From Cryptomeria japonica (lineage: Eukaryota > Streptophyta > Pinopsida > Cupressales > Cupressaceae), in assembly GCF_030272615.1 (NCBI RefSeq), contig NC_081414.1:236828233-236892232 (forward strand): a DNA stretch of 64,000 bases, written 5' to 3'. Made by a program: the position numbers and the translations under genes. Positions 11,415 through 22,783 of the stretch are shown in pieces. Numbering within the stretch: the first letter of the stretch is position 1; the number at the start of each line of letters is the position of its first letter. The notes under the pieces are model-generated. The model did no database searches. It was not told the origin of the DNA and saw only the letters and a program-made list of their open reading frames with translations.

Positions 11415-13911
11415 TCTTCTAATCCAGAACAAGAACAACCAAATGTACCTCCTGAAAACCCACAAGAACAACCAAATGCACCTCCTGAAAACACACAAGA
11501 ACAACCCCCAATTCCCTTTTGACCGCACAGCCGAAACACAGGAAGAATTAATTAATCAGTTAGGACAAAATACGTCTAAAATCAATAGACTAATTGTAAA
11601 ATTGAAAACTTCTGAACTTGACCATCATCAATCCCTCGCCACTAGCCTAGAAACATTAGCTAGTGGTGCCATAGTTGTTTCCACATAAATTACCAAATGG
11701 GGAAGCTTTAGGGATAGGTGTCGTCAATTCTATGCCAATGGGCTATCATACGATGGACTAAAAAACAAAAATATTTCTAAACAACAAATATGTGCCCTTT
11801 TTGTTGATCCCAAAACTGGTCAGTCATTACCTCTTAATGCAAAGAGGTTTCCCATACATTGATGTACCAATGCACAGATGAAGATTCTTTTTTGGCAGAG
11901 GTGGTGGATGGTCTTTGATGATCCACCTTGTAATAATTATGAGGTGCCATTATATTTTTTGAGAAAAATATATTGTGAGTTTGTGCTCAATGTGCGGCCA
12001 AACTATTTTGACATGAGAGAGTTTAATGGTAGAGGTGGTGGCTCTGCCCAAGATAGACCTGGATCCCGTAGGCGATTAGCCACGGAGAGTCACCACCCCC
12101 TAGCACCCAAACCCAAGGTGTATTAGGCTGTCCCATTAGAGTTGAAAGAGTTGATGGAGCTACAGACTCTTCAGGCGGCCACAGCATTGACCGGTTCCAT
12201 CATCTAGCATGGGACGTCATTAGCACACCCTATTGTATTGGATGATGAGTCGTTAGAGGGCGACAGAAAGCCCATCGAGCATATGTGTGTCAGTTGCTTG
12301 GGGATATGCTCAGGGATAGATGATGCAGCTGGTGCAGATGGATACTCATATCATTTGTGCATGATTTGCGGTTGTAGATGTTAGGCTCACACGGTTGAGG
12401 ATGTCACGCTGACAGATGAGTTGATGGACATGGTGTTTGCCCATGAGCCACAGACACAAGTGTGTTGATTTAAATTCATAACATTTTATTTATCAGTCAC
12501 TTTAAATTTGTAATTACATAAATGAATTTTCATTTATACATCGATTTAAATTGAGACAAATAATATGCATTTCAGGATGTAGCAGCGGTATCCCATACAC
12601 CTCCCCCAGTTACCATAGTTGCAACTTCGATGCCTGAGGTATAAATTTTGTAACATGTTAAAATAGAATAGTACACTTTGAACTCAAAAAAATACAAGAT
12701 ATACTAACTATCTTTAATGCTTGGTCCAATTTTTGGTTTGTAGGTGTTGATAGGGGACGAAATGTCCTAGATTGATGACATCACTCTCTCAGCGATCGAT
12801 TTTGGCCTACAAGGTTATACGGTATCATATTTTGTACAACTCTTTTTATGTATTGTTTTGATGGAATATGCAAGTCATTTCATTTTAGATTTTTAAAATT
12901 ATGTTTAATTTATTATATGTACTAATATCTCATGTTAATTTTGTGTTTTTAGGGTACCCCCTCCGCGTCTAGGGCTTGTCCTAAGAAAAAGAATTCCTCG
13001 AAGACGCCAAAATGTGTGAAGAAGGTAATTGAACACATTTTTAGTTGTACAATTGTTTGAAAATGTTGAAATCAAGTATTAGTTGGGGTTTGTAGATTGA
13101 TTAGTGTTTTTTGTCTATATTACATGTACAACGACCATTGAGCTTTGTGAATATGTTGAATGCACCTGATTCGCCCGCGGATCAAGAGAGGGTGGAGGTA
13201 TGTATCTCTACTTTATTTTCTTGATTTCATGATTATATGCATGCGTACATGTGAACTTGTGATATATTATAATCTTATAATTTTTTTATACAAGAAATAT
13301 CCATACCTATTTCATCAATGGCAAACCCTCCTCCTTGCACTGGAGAAGCATCTCACGATCCGGTACACTTTTGTTTGATATGTAAAATTAATTGTTTTCA
13401 ACCTTCAATACTTATCATTATATTAATTGTATTAAATCTTTGTACATTTTTTGTATAGGTAATAGCGACAGTTTCTACATCAATGGTGAGCCATCCTCAG
13501 TCCATTGGAGAAGCATCTCAGGCACAGGTATGTCATTGTTCTCTATATTATATCTTTTAAGTGTTTTTGATATATTTATGTTAGTACATTGTATTAATTG
13601 TACATTTAATCTACAATAGACTCCTTCGCGGTACGGCCATAATGTGGATCCATTTAAGTATGTCTTCAAGAAAACTCCTAAGAGTGACAAGGAGAGGAGA
13701 GTGAAGACATTAGCTCCCGGATCAGTCGATGAGGTAATCTACATTTCAATTGCAAAGGAATTAAAGTTAAATGCATAGTTATGTTGTTAATTGTGAGCTA
13801 TTTTCTACAAAAGAATTCTAACTTGGCTTTTGAATTGTGGTTTTGCAATCATCTACAGAGCTGTGTACTGCGTTGAAGAAGCTTGATTTTGATGATCCAC
13901 CACAAGTTTAG
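11415..13911 (+). pseudogene. Element D second gene: multi-exon, unknown function, Cys-rich
   Basis: I do not recognise this protein. The first exon starts with proline/glutamine repeats (PEQEQPNVPPENPQEQ), shifts frame near 11515, then runs to 12459. It contains a short coil (INRLIVKLKTSELDHHQ), a Gly/Arg stretch, and a cysteine cluster CVSCLGICSG then CMICGCRC, probably metal binding. GT-AG exons follow at 12576-12638, 12744-12821, 12953-13024, 13459-13527, 13620-13733 and 13861-13911. Each is a multiple of three and in phase, with two less certain exons at about 13143-13197 and 13295-13362. The end reads KKLDFDDPPQV and stop. In-frame stops lie at 11686, 11860, 12124, 12205, 12382 and 12768. 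The gene converges on the transposase gene and is probably an accessory gene of D. Confidence 0.65.
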
Positions 13912-15556
13912 GATCTTATAGTGTTAGTTCTGGTCATAGAATGACCAATACATGTAGATATATTCTACATTTTTATTGTATATCGATTTGGACATGGCAT
14001 ATGCCACATTTTTGTAATACTTGTATTGACTTGGTAGACATGCCTTTTTTATATATATAAATATCGACATTCGATCCAATAAATGTGTAATGAGTTCATT
14101 ATTTTGTATTCGTTGTATTTTGTGGTTGTCCTTTTATAAATTTAAATGAATATTTGCATATGTAATCAATAATATGAATATAAACAACAAAAATATATGA
14201 TATAAAGCATTGCAATCGTGGAATATGATTTGATAAAATTTCTAAAATGTTGAATTAACCCTACAAAACTCCTTGTATTCAGTTCATTATTGTGTATTCG
14301 TTGTATTTGGTGGCTGCCCTTTTATAAATTTAAATGAATATTTGCATATGTAATTAACAATATGAATATAAACAACAAAAATCGACAATATGAATATAAA
14401 CAACAATGTGTTTGGTGCGAGAGCACCCTCACGCTCGCAATGGTCAAATTTTGATCATCGTGTGCACAAACTGATGTCGCGAGCGCGTCTGGGTGGGTAG
14501 GTTTACGCTAGGCATGGCCCTATCATGCATCCCAAAGCACCAGAACGTCGAGAGTCATACCCTACCAATGCGATCTCTCAAGTGCCCTGAGTCCAAAAAA
14601 TTGTCAAAATTTGACGGTCTATTTTTTTCCAATCCACGACACATACGGTCAATCTGTTTGATCTCGTGGGGTTGCATCAAGCTCCTCTACAATGGCCTAT
14701 CTCGGTTTTTGACAACTCGGAGCCATTTTCAATTAGTAGCATTTTTTCGCCTGCTCCAAAAATCGTCAGTTGCTTGCAAGGAAAAGTTGCAAGATTGGCT
14801 AGAATTGATTCAGTTTGTCTTATGCACAAATGGACGCCATGAGCGCATCCGAGTGGGCAGGTTTACGCTAGGAATGGCCCTATCATGCATCCCAAAGCAC
14901 CAGAACATCTAGAGTCATACCCTACCGACGCAATGTAGAAGTTGCTTGACAACTTTTTTGACAATTTTTATGACAACAATGACAATTTTTGCTCAAATTG
15001 TATCTAGTCTCAATCTATGACCCCTATGACCCGATAATGACTCAAATAATTATCCATGATTATAAAAGAATCAAGAATGCTCATGATTGACCAGGGACAC
15101 ATCACATATACTCAAAACATAGTCACAAAATAGTCACAAAACATTGTCACATATTATTCAAAAATTTGCCTCTAAATATGGTCAAATCGGCTCTTGGCTA
15201 TTTGATTATACAAAAAATTGTCTTACAAATCATCTCATGGGCTTTTATACAAAATTTGGCATTACAATATGTGTGATTCAGCTCATCGCCATTTTAATAT
15301 ACAAATCATCTCATGGGCTTTTATACAAAATTTGGCATTACAATATGTGAGATTCAGCTCATCGCCATTTTAATATACAAAATTTGGCATGTACATATGT
15401 ACAAATCAGCTCATTGCCACTTAAATATACAAAATTATGCCCCTAAACATGTAAAAATCAGCTTATGGGCATTTATATATACAAAAAATGAATATAAAAC
15501 AATTCGTCGACGATTTATACAAAATTCTCAAAATCATTCTACTCTGAACCGTAGAA
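13912..15556. repeat. Element D intergenic repeats between the two convergent genes
   Basis: Three repeat sets fill this space. A ~110-bp unit beginning gttcattatt occurs at about 14094-14200 and 14282-14386. A ~110-bp unit containing ggtttacgctagg and cctatcatgcatcccaaag occurs at about 14463-14573 and 14823-14933, flanking 250 bp. A 76-bp head-to-tail repeat starts at 15225 and 15301 (acaaatcatctcatggg), nearly identical, followed by degenerate ~48-bp relatives to about 15480. An ORF across 14493-14912 merely reflects the second set. No gene is supported here. Confidence 0.75.
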
Positions 15557-15942
15557 TCAATCAAGTGAGCCTTCAGGATCGGCTCTAACCCGTATTGTGT
15601 CAAGTATTGCCTCGTGGTCAGATTCATGAACTTTCCATAAAATCTTGTTATGAGGTCTACCACGATACTTCATCAAATGAATATTTGTTGCAACAACAAG
15701 GTTAGAGAAATGAAGAATATGTCTGTGTGTTTCAAAGTCCTCGAACAACCAAACATCATAATTCTTGATAGGGTATCTCTGAAGCCATGTTCCTGTCACG
15801 ACAACAGACCCTATTGGGTACTCAATATCCTCTCCGTCAATGATTGTGGCTATCAATTTTCTTTTAGGCTCAACACAATGACACAAAAAGTAATATGTTC
15901 CTTCTTCATTGTTCTCTTCTGCAACAACTGCATACACATGAC
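15557..15942 (-). pseudogene. Element D transposase gene, C-terminal exon
   Basis: The minus strand has an open frame from a good acceptor (tgcag just above 15942) to a stop at 15557, encoding about 127 residues beginning HVYAVVAEENNEEGTYYFLC and including GSVVVTGTWLQRY and YDVWLFEDF. It is probably the last exon of the gene whose main exon ends at the donor ag|gtgatt at 16044. The phases of this donor and acceptor do not agree (two bases meet two bases), so either a 1-base indel has occurred or a different splice site is used. The fold is not recognised with confidence; short beta-rich blocks suggest a small reader-like domain, but that is a guess. Confidence 0.6.
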
Positions 15943-16043
15943 CTGCATTTTATAAAGTGCTAATTAATACCAAAAATAAAGTATGATGTACAACAAAATG
16001 AACCAAAAAGAATACTTGCAAAAAAATTAACTCAAAAAATCAC

Positions 16044-17956
16044 CTGAATACATGGTCAAAATCCACTGATGTCTCCATCTGGCTCAATTGTAGTGCTTTG
16101 GGAATTTGATATGAATCAATGGGAATCAACAGTCTACAAGACCATTTATCAACCCACTCTTCTGATTCACATTCTTCCCACAAACAATACATGCATGAAG
16201 AGCAAAAACATACCATCTGTCTCATATAAATTACCAGTGAACTTGAATTTGAACTCATAAATGAGTGCATGTCACTCAATCCTGCAACTGTACAACAATC
16301 TAGATAGTTTTCAATGTTAGATTCAGTAATCAACCAAAAATATCTACGAACCAATGACGTACCTGGATTACCTGGACCCATTGTAGACTTACACCATCGC
16401 ACAATTGTTTCTGCATCTACCAACTCAGCACCACCTTCGTACTTCAATTCTTCCCTGGCTAGGGCTCTTTTCACACATGCTCTTGCACCATCGTGCTCTC
16501 CCTTACCATGTCCAACCTCAGTGAAATTCCAAAAATGTTGTACATATCTTGTCACATGTATCCTTGTCAACCAATAAAACATCCTTGCATTCTTGAATTG
16601 TGCGGTGCAATTATCTGACCATATTAAGTGTTGGTTGTATCGTATGTTCCTTTCCCTTAAACTATCATAGAAAACTTTAAAGCATCCTTGTACAAACTCT
16701 GATGAATGAGTACGATCATCACTTATGTAGAAGTGATACTCTCTTACAACCTTTCTATCCTCCTTTGTGCTATCATTTGCATGCATGAATGCTATGTGTA
16801 CAAAAATAGAAACTTGTGTAGAGTGATAATACATGGATTGCACTTCATTTTGAGGTTGTAGTGTATAATTTTCAGCAAAATCAATGATAGAGACAATGGT
16901 GCCAAGAGGAAATGTGTCCTTACATAACTTGAATTGCTCATCTAACCATCGAGCTCTATGTGTATGCATTATGTACTCATAAACTAGTTTCTCTTGAAAC
17001 ATTTTCATAAATTGAGCTACACATATATCATTTTTCACTAGCTCACTTCTCTTCAAATCTTTTCCATCTTTAACTCCATATGTGACTGTCTTGTATTTTC
17101 CAAAAGAAACTAGTTTCGTACCAATTTCATGTGTGCTCTCCAAATATATGCATCTTGGTAAACATTGCAAACCACCACATATAGCACAAGAACCTTCCAA
17201 ACAAGGCATCTTATAATAAATGCAACCATCATGTCTATTACATAGCACACTTGAAATAAATTCTCTTGCCGATTTAGGAGGTTCTTGTATATTACATTCC
17301 TGCAAAACATCGCTAGTGTGCAAAGTAGAACAAATATGACGAAAAATATCATAATGCATGGAAAATTCAATATGCATCCTACAACAACACATGGTGCGTA
17401 CATGATTAATCTTAATATAAAAAGGTTTTGCCATTTCAAAAAATCTTTGAGAAATTTTTATTTGAGGAAACTTTTGAAGGAATCTTTCATTAAATTTAGT
17501 TTGAGTCATATCCAAATAGTGTTTCACATGTGGCTTACGATTTTTAGACCCAATTCGCCTTCTAACAACATCTCTTTGGTTGGGCGATACTCTTGTGTTG
17601 TCATGCCAAAAATTTTCAATTAATGTTTTTAGTGCATCTACAACAACCTTGTCTTTGCGTGGTAGTCTACCCGAGAATGCCCAAAGAGAATTATTGTTAG
17701 GTTCCTCTATTTGTTCTCGCCTCTTTAATACTTTACTTAATGTTGTTCTACTAACGTTTAATGACTTACTTGTTTTTCTTATCAAACGATCCTTTTTTAT
17801 TTTCTTGCTCATTATGGTTGATGTAATGACACGTCGAGTAGCATTAGAATCTTTACTACGTGATTTTGAACCAATAGATTGATATGCATCCAATATATTT
17901 TTGACAATAGTTCTTTCACTGTTACTTTCAAATGATCTTAGGCCTAGAATTTTCAT
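16044..17956 (-). CDS. Element D transposase-like protein, main exon (D-D-D type)
   Basis: A 638-residue frame (read-through of the exon-end stop at 16040). In order: helix-turn-helix SLNVSRTTLSKVLKRR at about 65-80; cysteine-rich region 235-270 (CNRHDGC, CLEGSCAICGG, CLPRC); catalytic-like core with D359 in IIDFAENYT, D448 in WSDNCTAQFKN and D489 in GHGKGEHDG; C-terminal cysteine cluster CFCSSCMYCLWEEC at about 583-597. The DFAENY / SDN-QFK / HGKG-DG pattern matches a family of DDE transposases that I recall from Hydra and other animals, probably Sola; this needs a database search. It would cut and paste D through its TIRs. Its N-terminal part lies in another frame upstream (17953-18444), overlapping by the bases ATGA, which suggests one indel. 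Confidence 0.75.
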
Positions 17957-18444
17957 TGTCTCTCTAAATTCAAATTTTTAATCATTTGAAAAAAAAATTG
18001 ACATCTTGCGGTTTGATTTAAGTTTTTAAAATAGTTTTGCCATATTCTTTTAACCATTCTCCTACAAGTTAGTTCATTCATTTTATTGGGCATTGACTTC
18101 AATATATTCTCATCAATGTCAATTAGATACTTTGGTTTCCTACAAATGATTCTAGGAGGTGTTAACATCGGTGCATTATGTACATTCAATTCATCAAGTA
18201 GAGAAGGTGTAATATGTTTATCATTTAATTGATTATTCAATGCGGTATCTTCTTCAATTGCATTAGGTTCATATGGTAAATTATCAAATGTTTCTTCTTC
18301 AATTGCATTAGGTGCATTATATTTGTTTGGTAAATCGAATTGAGATGTTGAGGTTGACATACCTTCTTCTCCCATTGCTCTTATGTCACGTAATTTCTTC
18401 ATACGTTGTCTTTGTCTTTCCTTTTGAGCCTCTCGTTGTTCCAT
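17953..18444 (-). pseudogene. Element D transposase gene, N-terminal part
   Basis: A 163-residue frame opens MEQREAQKERQRQRMKKLRD, a basic helix suited to nuclear import or DNA contact. An acidic and asparagine-rich stretch follows with a repeated NAIEEETFDNLPYEPNAIEED, then a conserved-looking block ending IKNLNLERQ. Its stop overlaps the ATG of the 638-residue frame downstream on the same strand. Because the two abut without a promoter or intron signal, they are most simply one gene of about 930 codons (with the C-terminal exon) broken by a single-base shift. Confidence 0.6.
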
Positions 18445-18672
18445 CGTTCCTCTCTTGTTCTTTCCCGTGGTTGAGATCGGTTGACCTAAATAGAATCATA
18501 TTACATAAATATGTAAAGAAAAGTTCAAAAATAAATAAATAACCATAAATATGCATCTTATCACTATTTTTTGGAATCAAACTATTAAAAAATCACAATT
18601 CAATCATTTGAAACCATGCAAAAACAAAAAACTAATAAAAACAACAATTCAATCATTTGAAATCATGCAAAA

Positions 18673-19078
18673 ACAAAAAATTCACTTACTTTTATGTATA
18701 CAACAGTGATAGAAGTGCAGACACAGTTCCAGTGGGGCCTTCAACGACCTCAAAAAATTCTTTTGAGGTTGTTGAGGCTCTTGGGCAACTAAAACTATGT
18801 CTATAAACCGCGTATACACTACACTAATAACTGCATACGCGCTGTTAGACCATAAAATGTTGACAAGCCCAACGGAATTCTTTTTTCCCATTCTGAGCTG
18901 ATAAGTAGCGCGTATGCACTACTAAGCCTAAAAATGTTATCGCAAGGTAACGAATAATGGGAATAGTACCCCATACGCGCTTATGAGTAATAAGTACCGC
19001 ATACGTGCTACTAAGCCTTAAAAAAGTTATGGCAGGGTAGGGAACTAATAGTTTCAGTACCTCGTACGCGCTCTTGAG
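18673..19078. repeat. Element D subterminal motif cluster, inner right block
   Basis: About six copies of the gtacgcgct-type motif (around 18807, 18829, 18905, 18972, 18998 and 19063) follow a segment, attcacttacttttatgta and gtgcagacacagttccagtgg, that recurs at 22495-22540 before the second right-hand motif block. The right part of D has therefore been duplicated, with the GA-rich DNA lying between the copies. Confidence 0.75.
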
Positions 19079-19079
19079 A

Positions 19080-19099
19080 GAGGTGGAGGGAGTGAGAGA

Positions 19100-19148
<49 letters not shown>

Positions 19149-19783
19149 GAGAGGAGAGGGGAGAAGGAGAGAGAGGGAGAGAGGGAGAGAAGATGGGGGG
19201 AAGGGAGAGGTAGAGGGAGGGAGAGAGGGAGAGAAGAGGGGGAGAAAAGGTAGAGAGAGGGAGAGAGGGAGAGAAGATGGGGGGAAGGGAGAGGTAGAGG
19301 GAGGGAGAGAGAGAGAAGAGGGGGGAGGGAAGGTATAGAGAGAGAGAGAGAGAGGGGGGGGTGGGAGAGAAGAAGGGGTATGGAGGAAGGGAGAGGGAGA
19401 GAGGGAGAGAAGAGGGGGGGAAGGGAGAGAGAGGAGAGGGAGAGAGAGAGGGAGAGAAGATGGGGGGAAGGGAGAGGGAGAGGGAGGGAAGGTAGACAAA
19501 GACAAAGACAGAGACAGAGACAGAGAAGAGGGGGGTGGGAGAGAAGAAGGGGTATGGAGGAAGGGAGAGGGAGAGAGGGAGAGAAGAGGGGGGGAAGGGA
19601 GAGAGAGGAGAGGGAGAGAGGGAGAGAAGATGGGGGGAAGGGAGAGGTAGAGGGAGGGAGAGAGGGAGAGAAGAGGGGGGAGGGAAGGTAGAGAGAGGGG
19701 GAGAGAGAGAGAGAGAAGAGGGGGGTGGGAGAGAAGAAGGGGTATGGAGGAAGGGAGAGGGAGAGAGGGAGAGAGAGAGGGGG

Positions 19784-19815
<32 letters not shown>

Positions 19816-20018
19816 TGGAAGAGGGAGAGAGGGAAGGAGGGAGAGGGAGAGAGAGGGAGAGAAGGAGAGAAGAGGGGGGAAGGGAGGGAGAGGTGGGGAG
19901 AGGGGAGAGGAGAGGGGAGAGGGAGAGAGAGGGAGAGGAGAGGGGAGAGGGAGAGAGGGAGAGAAGATGGGGGGAAGGGAGAGGTAGAGGGAGAGAAGAG
20001 GGGGGAGGGAAGGTAGAG

Positions 20019-20066
<48 letters not shown>

Positions 20067-20357
20067 GGGGGGTGGGAGAGAAGAAGGGGTATGGAGGAAG
20101 GGAGAGGGAGAGAGGGAGAGAAGAGGGGGGAAAGGGAGAGAGAGGAGAGGGAGAGAGAGAGGGAGAGAATATGGGGGGAAGGGAGAGGAGGAGGGAGGGA
20201 GGGAGGGAGAGGAGAGGGAGGAGGGAGGAGGGAAGGTAGAGAGAGAGAGAGGGGGGGTGGGAGAGAAGAAGGGGTATGGAGTAAGGGAGAGGGAGAGAGG
20301 GGGGGAGGGAGAGAGAGGAGAGGGAGAGAGGGAGAGGGAGAGAGGGAAGGAGGGAGG

Positions 20358-20388
<31 letters not shown>

Positions 20389-20438
20389 AGGGAGAGAGAG
20401 GAGAGGGAGAGGGAGAGAGGGAAGGAGGGAGAGGGAGG

Positions 20439-20471
<33 letters not shown>

Positions 20472-20720
20472 TGGGAGAGGGAGAGAGGGAAGGAGGGAGA
20501 GGGAGAGAGAGGGAGAGAGGGAGAGAAGGAGAGAAGAAGGGGGAGGGAGGGAGAGGGAGGGAAAGGGGAGAGGAGAGGGGAGAGGGAGAGAGACAGAGAG
20601 GAGAGGGGAGAGGGAGAGAGAGGGAGAGAGGGAGAGAAGATGGGGGAAGGGAGAGGTAGAGGGAGGGAGAGAGGGAGAGAAGAGGGGGAGGGAAGGTAGA
20701 GAGAGGGAGAGAGGTAAGGA

Positions 20721-20784
<64 letters not shown>

Positions 20785-20881
20785 TGGGAGAGAAGAAGGG
20801 GTATGGAGGAAGGGAGAGAGAGAGAGCGAGGGGGGGGAAGGTAGAGAAAGGTAGAGAGAGGGAGAGAGGTAGAGGGAGGGA

Positions 20882-20950
<69 letters not shown>

Positions 20951-20960
20951 GGGGGAGAGT
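19080..20960. repeat. GA-rich minisatellite, about 1.9 kb
   Basis: Almost pure purine on the plus strand (g/a, very rare t or c). A marker phrase gagaagaaggggtatggagg recurs near 19367, 19540, 19732, 20079, 20267 and 20793, giving a higher-order period of roughly 172-191 bp or multiples of it. Long ORFs on either strand here (Ser/Leu/Pro or Arg/Glu/Gly) are artefacts of composition and are not genes. Pure (GA)n runs lie near 20022-20064, 20728-20777 and 20890-20943. Confidence 0.9.
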
Positions 20961-20974
20961 AGGGGATGGAAAGA

Positions 20975-21634
20975 GGAGGGGTCTTAAGGGGTCACAGGAT
21001 ACCATATGACCTCTTACCTGAAACAATACAACCTCTAATGACACCTAAGGGGTTATATGGTGGGCTAATAAAATGATATATTAAATTTAAAGTTATGAAT
21101 AAAACATCATACAACGAGACTCCAAGCGAACAAACAATGAGGCTTCACTAAAAAGCAAGTGTAAGAGCTTGACCTAACCCTAAGAGTACTGCCTAAGTTC
21201 TAAAACATATGATGCTATTAAATTTGCAAGGTTATAAGACTGATCTTGATTGTGACTATAGGAATTACACACTTGATTTCTTTCATGGGTATGTACCGTT
21301 CCAAACTGTTTGACAAGTGATGATCATCATATACTACCATTGCCATGCATACAACAAACTTTAATTTCTTTAGGTGATAGGCATTGTCTAACAACATGGG
21401 AACTCTCGCACACCCACCACTATCATTCTACAGGAGATCATTTGTGTTACTCTCCCTCTTTATCTTCCTACCTGTTGTTTTCTTTTGAAAAACATATTAC
21501 AGGTAGAGAGAGAGGGAGAGAGAGGGAGAGAGAGAGACGGGGGAGGGAAGGTAGAGAGAGGGAGAGAGGTAGAGGGAGGGAGAGGGAGAGAGAAGAGGGG
21601 GGGTGGGAGAGAAGAAGGGGTATGGAGGAAGGGG

Positions 21635-21672
<38 letters not shown>

Positions 21673-22257
21673 AGAGAGAGAGAGAGAGAGAGGGGGGGGG
21701 AGAGGGGGGAGGGTAGGGGGGAGGGAAAGAGGAGGGGTCTTAAGGGGTCACAGGATACCATATGGCCTCTTAAGAAATAATACGACTTCTAATGACACCT
21801 AAGGGGTCATATGGTGGGCTAATAAAATGATATATTAAATTTAAAGTTATGAATAGAGCATCATACAACGAGACTCCAAGCGAACAAACAATGAGGCTTC
21901 ACTAAAAAGCAAGTTTAAGAGCTTGACCTAACCCAAAGAGTACTGCCTAAGTTCTAAAACATATGATGCTATTAAATTTGCAAGGTTATAAGACTGATCT
22001 CGATTGTGACTATAGGAATTACACACATTATTTCTTTCATGGGTATGTACCGTTCCAAGCTGTTTGACAAGTGATTGTCATCATATACTACCACTGCCAT
22101 GCATAAAACAAACTTTAATTTCTTTAGGTGACAGGCGTTGTGTAACAACATGGGAACTCTCGCATACCCACCACTATCATTCTACAAGACATCATCTGTG
22201 TTACTCTCCCTCTTTCTCTTCCTACGTGTTGTTTTCTTTTGAAAAACATATTGCAGG
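20975..22257. repeat. ~530-bp direct duplication separated by GA-rich DNA
   Basis: The segment starting ggaggggtcttaaggggtca at 20975 recurs at 21731; both run in parallel for about 525 bp to ttgaaaaacatatt-caggta (near 21503 and 22257). The spacer 21504-21730 is more GA minisatellite. The repeat unit is therefore about 756 bp including GA DNA. Both copies keep an open frame (MTSD-HHILPLPCI...), but I do not recognise it and the conservation may only reflect recent copying. Confidence 0.85.
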
Positions 22258-22549
22258 TACTCTGACTCATCATGTTGCTTTGTTGACACTATTTTCCATG
22301 TCTTCTCTGCTCATTAAAAACACATTCGAGAAGAATATTGCTACAGGTTTCCTTGATTGTCACGGTAATACACCTGTGGTTCAATTTCAAACCCTATTCC
22401 TCCTATTCAATATACACACAAAAATCCATCAGTCAATTTTTAGGAGAGGATACATGATAAAAATCAAAGAGCAAGTTGCAGACAAGAAATAAATTCACTT
22501 ACTTCTATATAAGTGCAGACACAGTTGCAGTGGGGTATGGAGGGAGAGA
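22258..22549. other. Element D interior, short unknown ORF tail
   Basis: The frame from the second copy of the duplicated segment continues to 22492 (LTHHVALLTLFSMSS...), with no recognised domain. At 22495-22540 the sequence repeats that at 18676-18735. Confidence 0.4.
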
Positions 22550-22596
<47 letters not shown>

Positions 22597-22783
22597 TGTA
22601 TGCGTTTGAGAGGGAGAGACGATACACTTACATGTGTATATATATGTTTAATATATTATATATATACATATATTATATATATACATATATTATATGTATA
22701 TAAATATATTATATATACAATGTCATATTATACACATATTATATATTACATATATTATATGTATATACACATATTATACAATA
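22550..22783. repeat. (GA)n then AT-rich microsatellite
   Basis: A run of (GA)n occupies about 22553-22593. From 22625 to 22780 the sequence is alternating ta/at blocks (atatattatatatatacata), able to form hairpins. Confidence 0.85.

Noticed and set aside
14493-14912. A 139-codon plus-strand ORF in D
   Set aside because: It spans two copies of a non-coding direct repeat and has no recognised domain.
19011-21044. A 677-codon minus-strand ORF of Ser/Leu/Pro and several plus-strand Arg/Glu/Gly ORFs
   Set aside because: They lie on the GA minisatellite; any frame of such DNA stays open. No domain, and no codon structure beyond the repeat.
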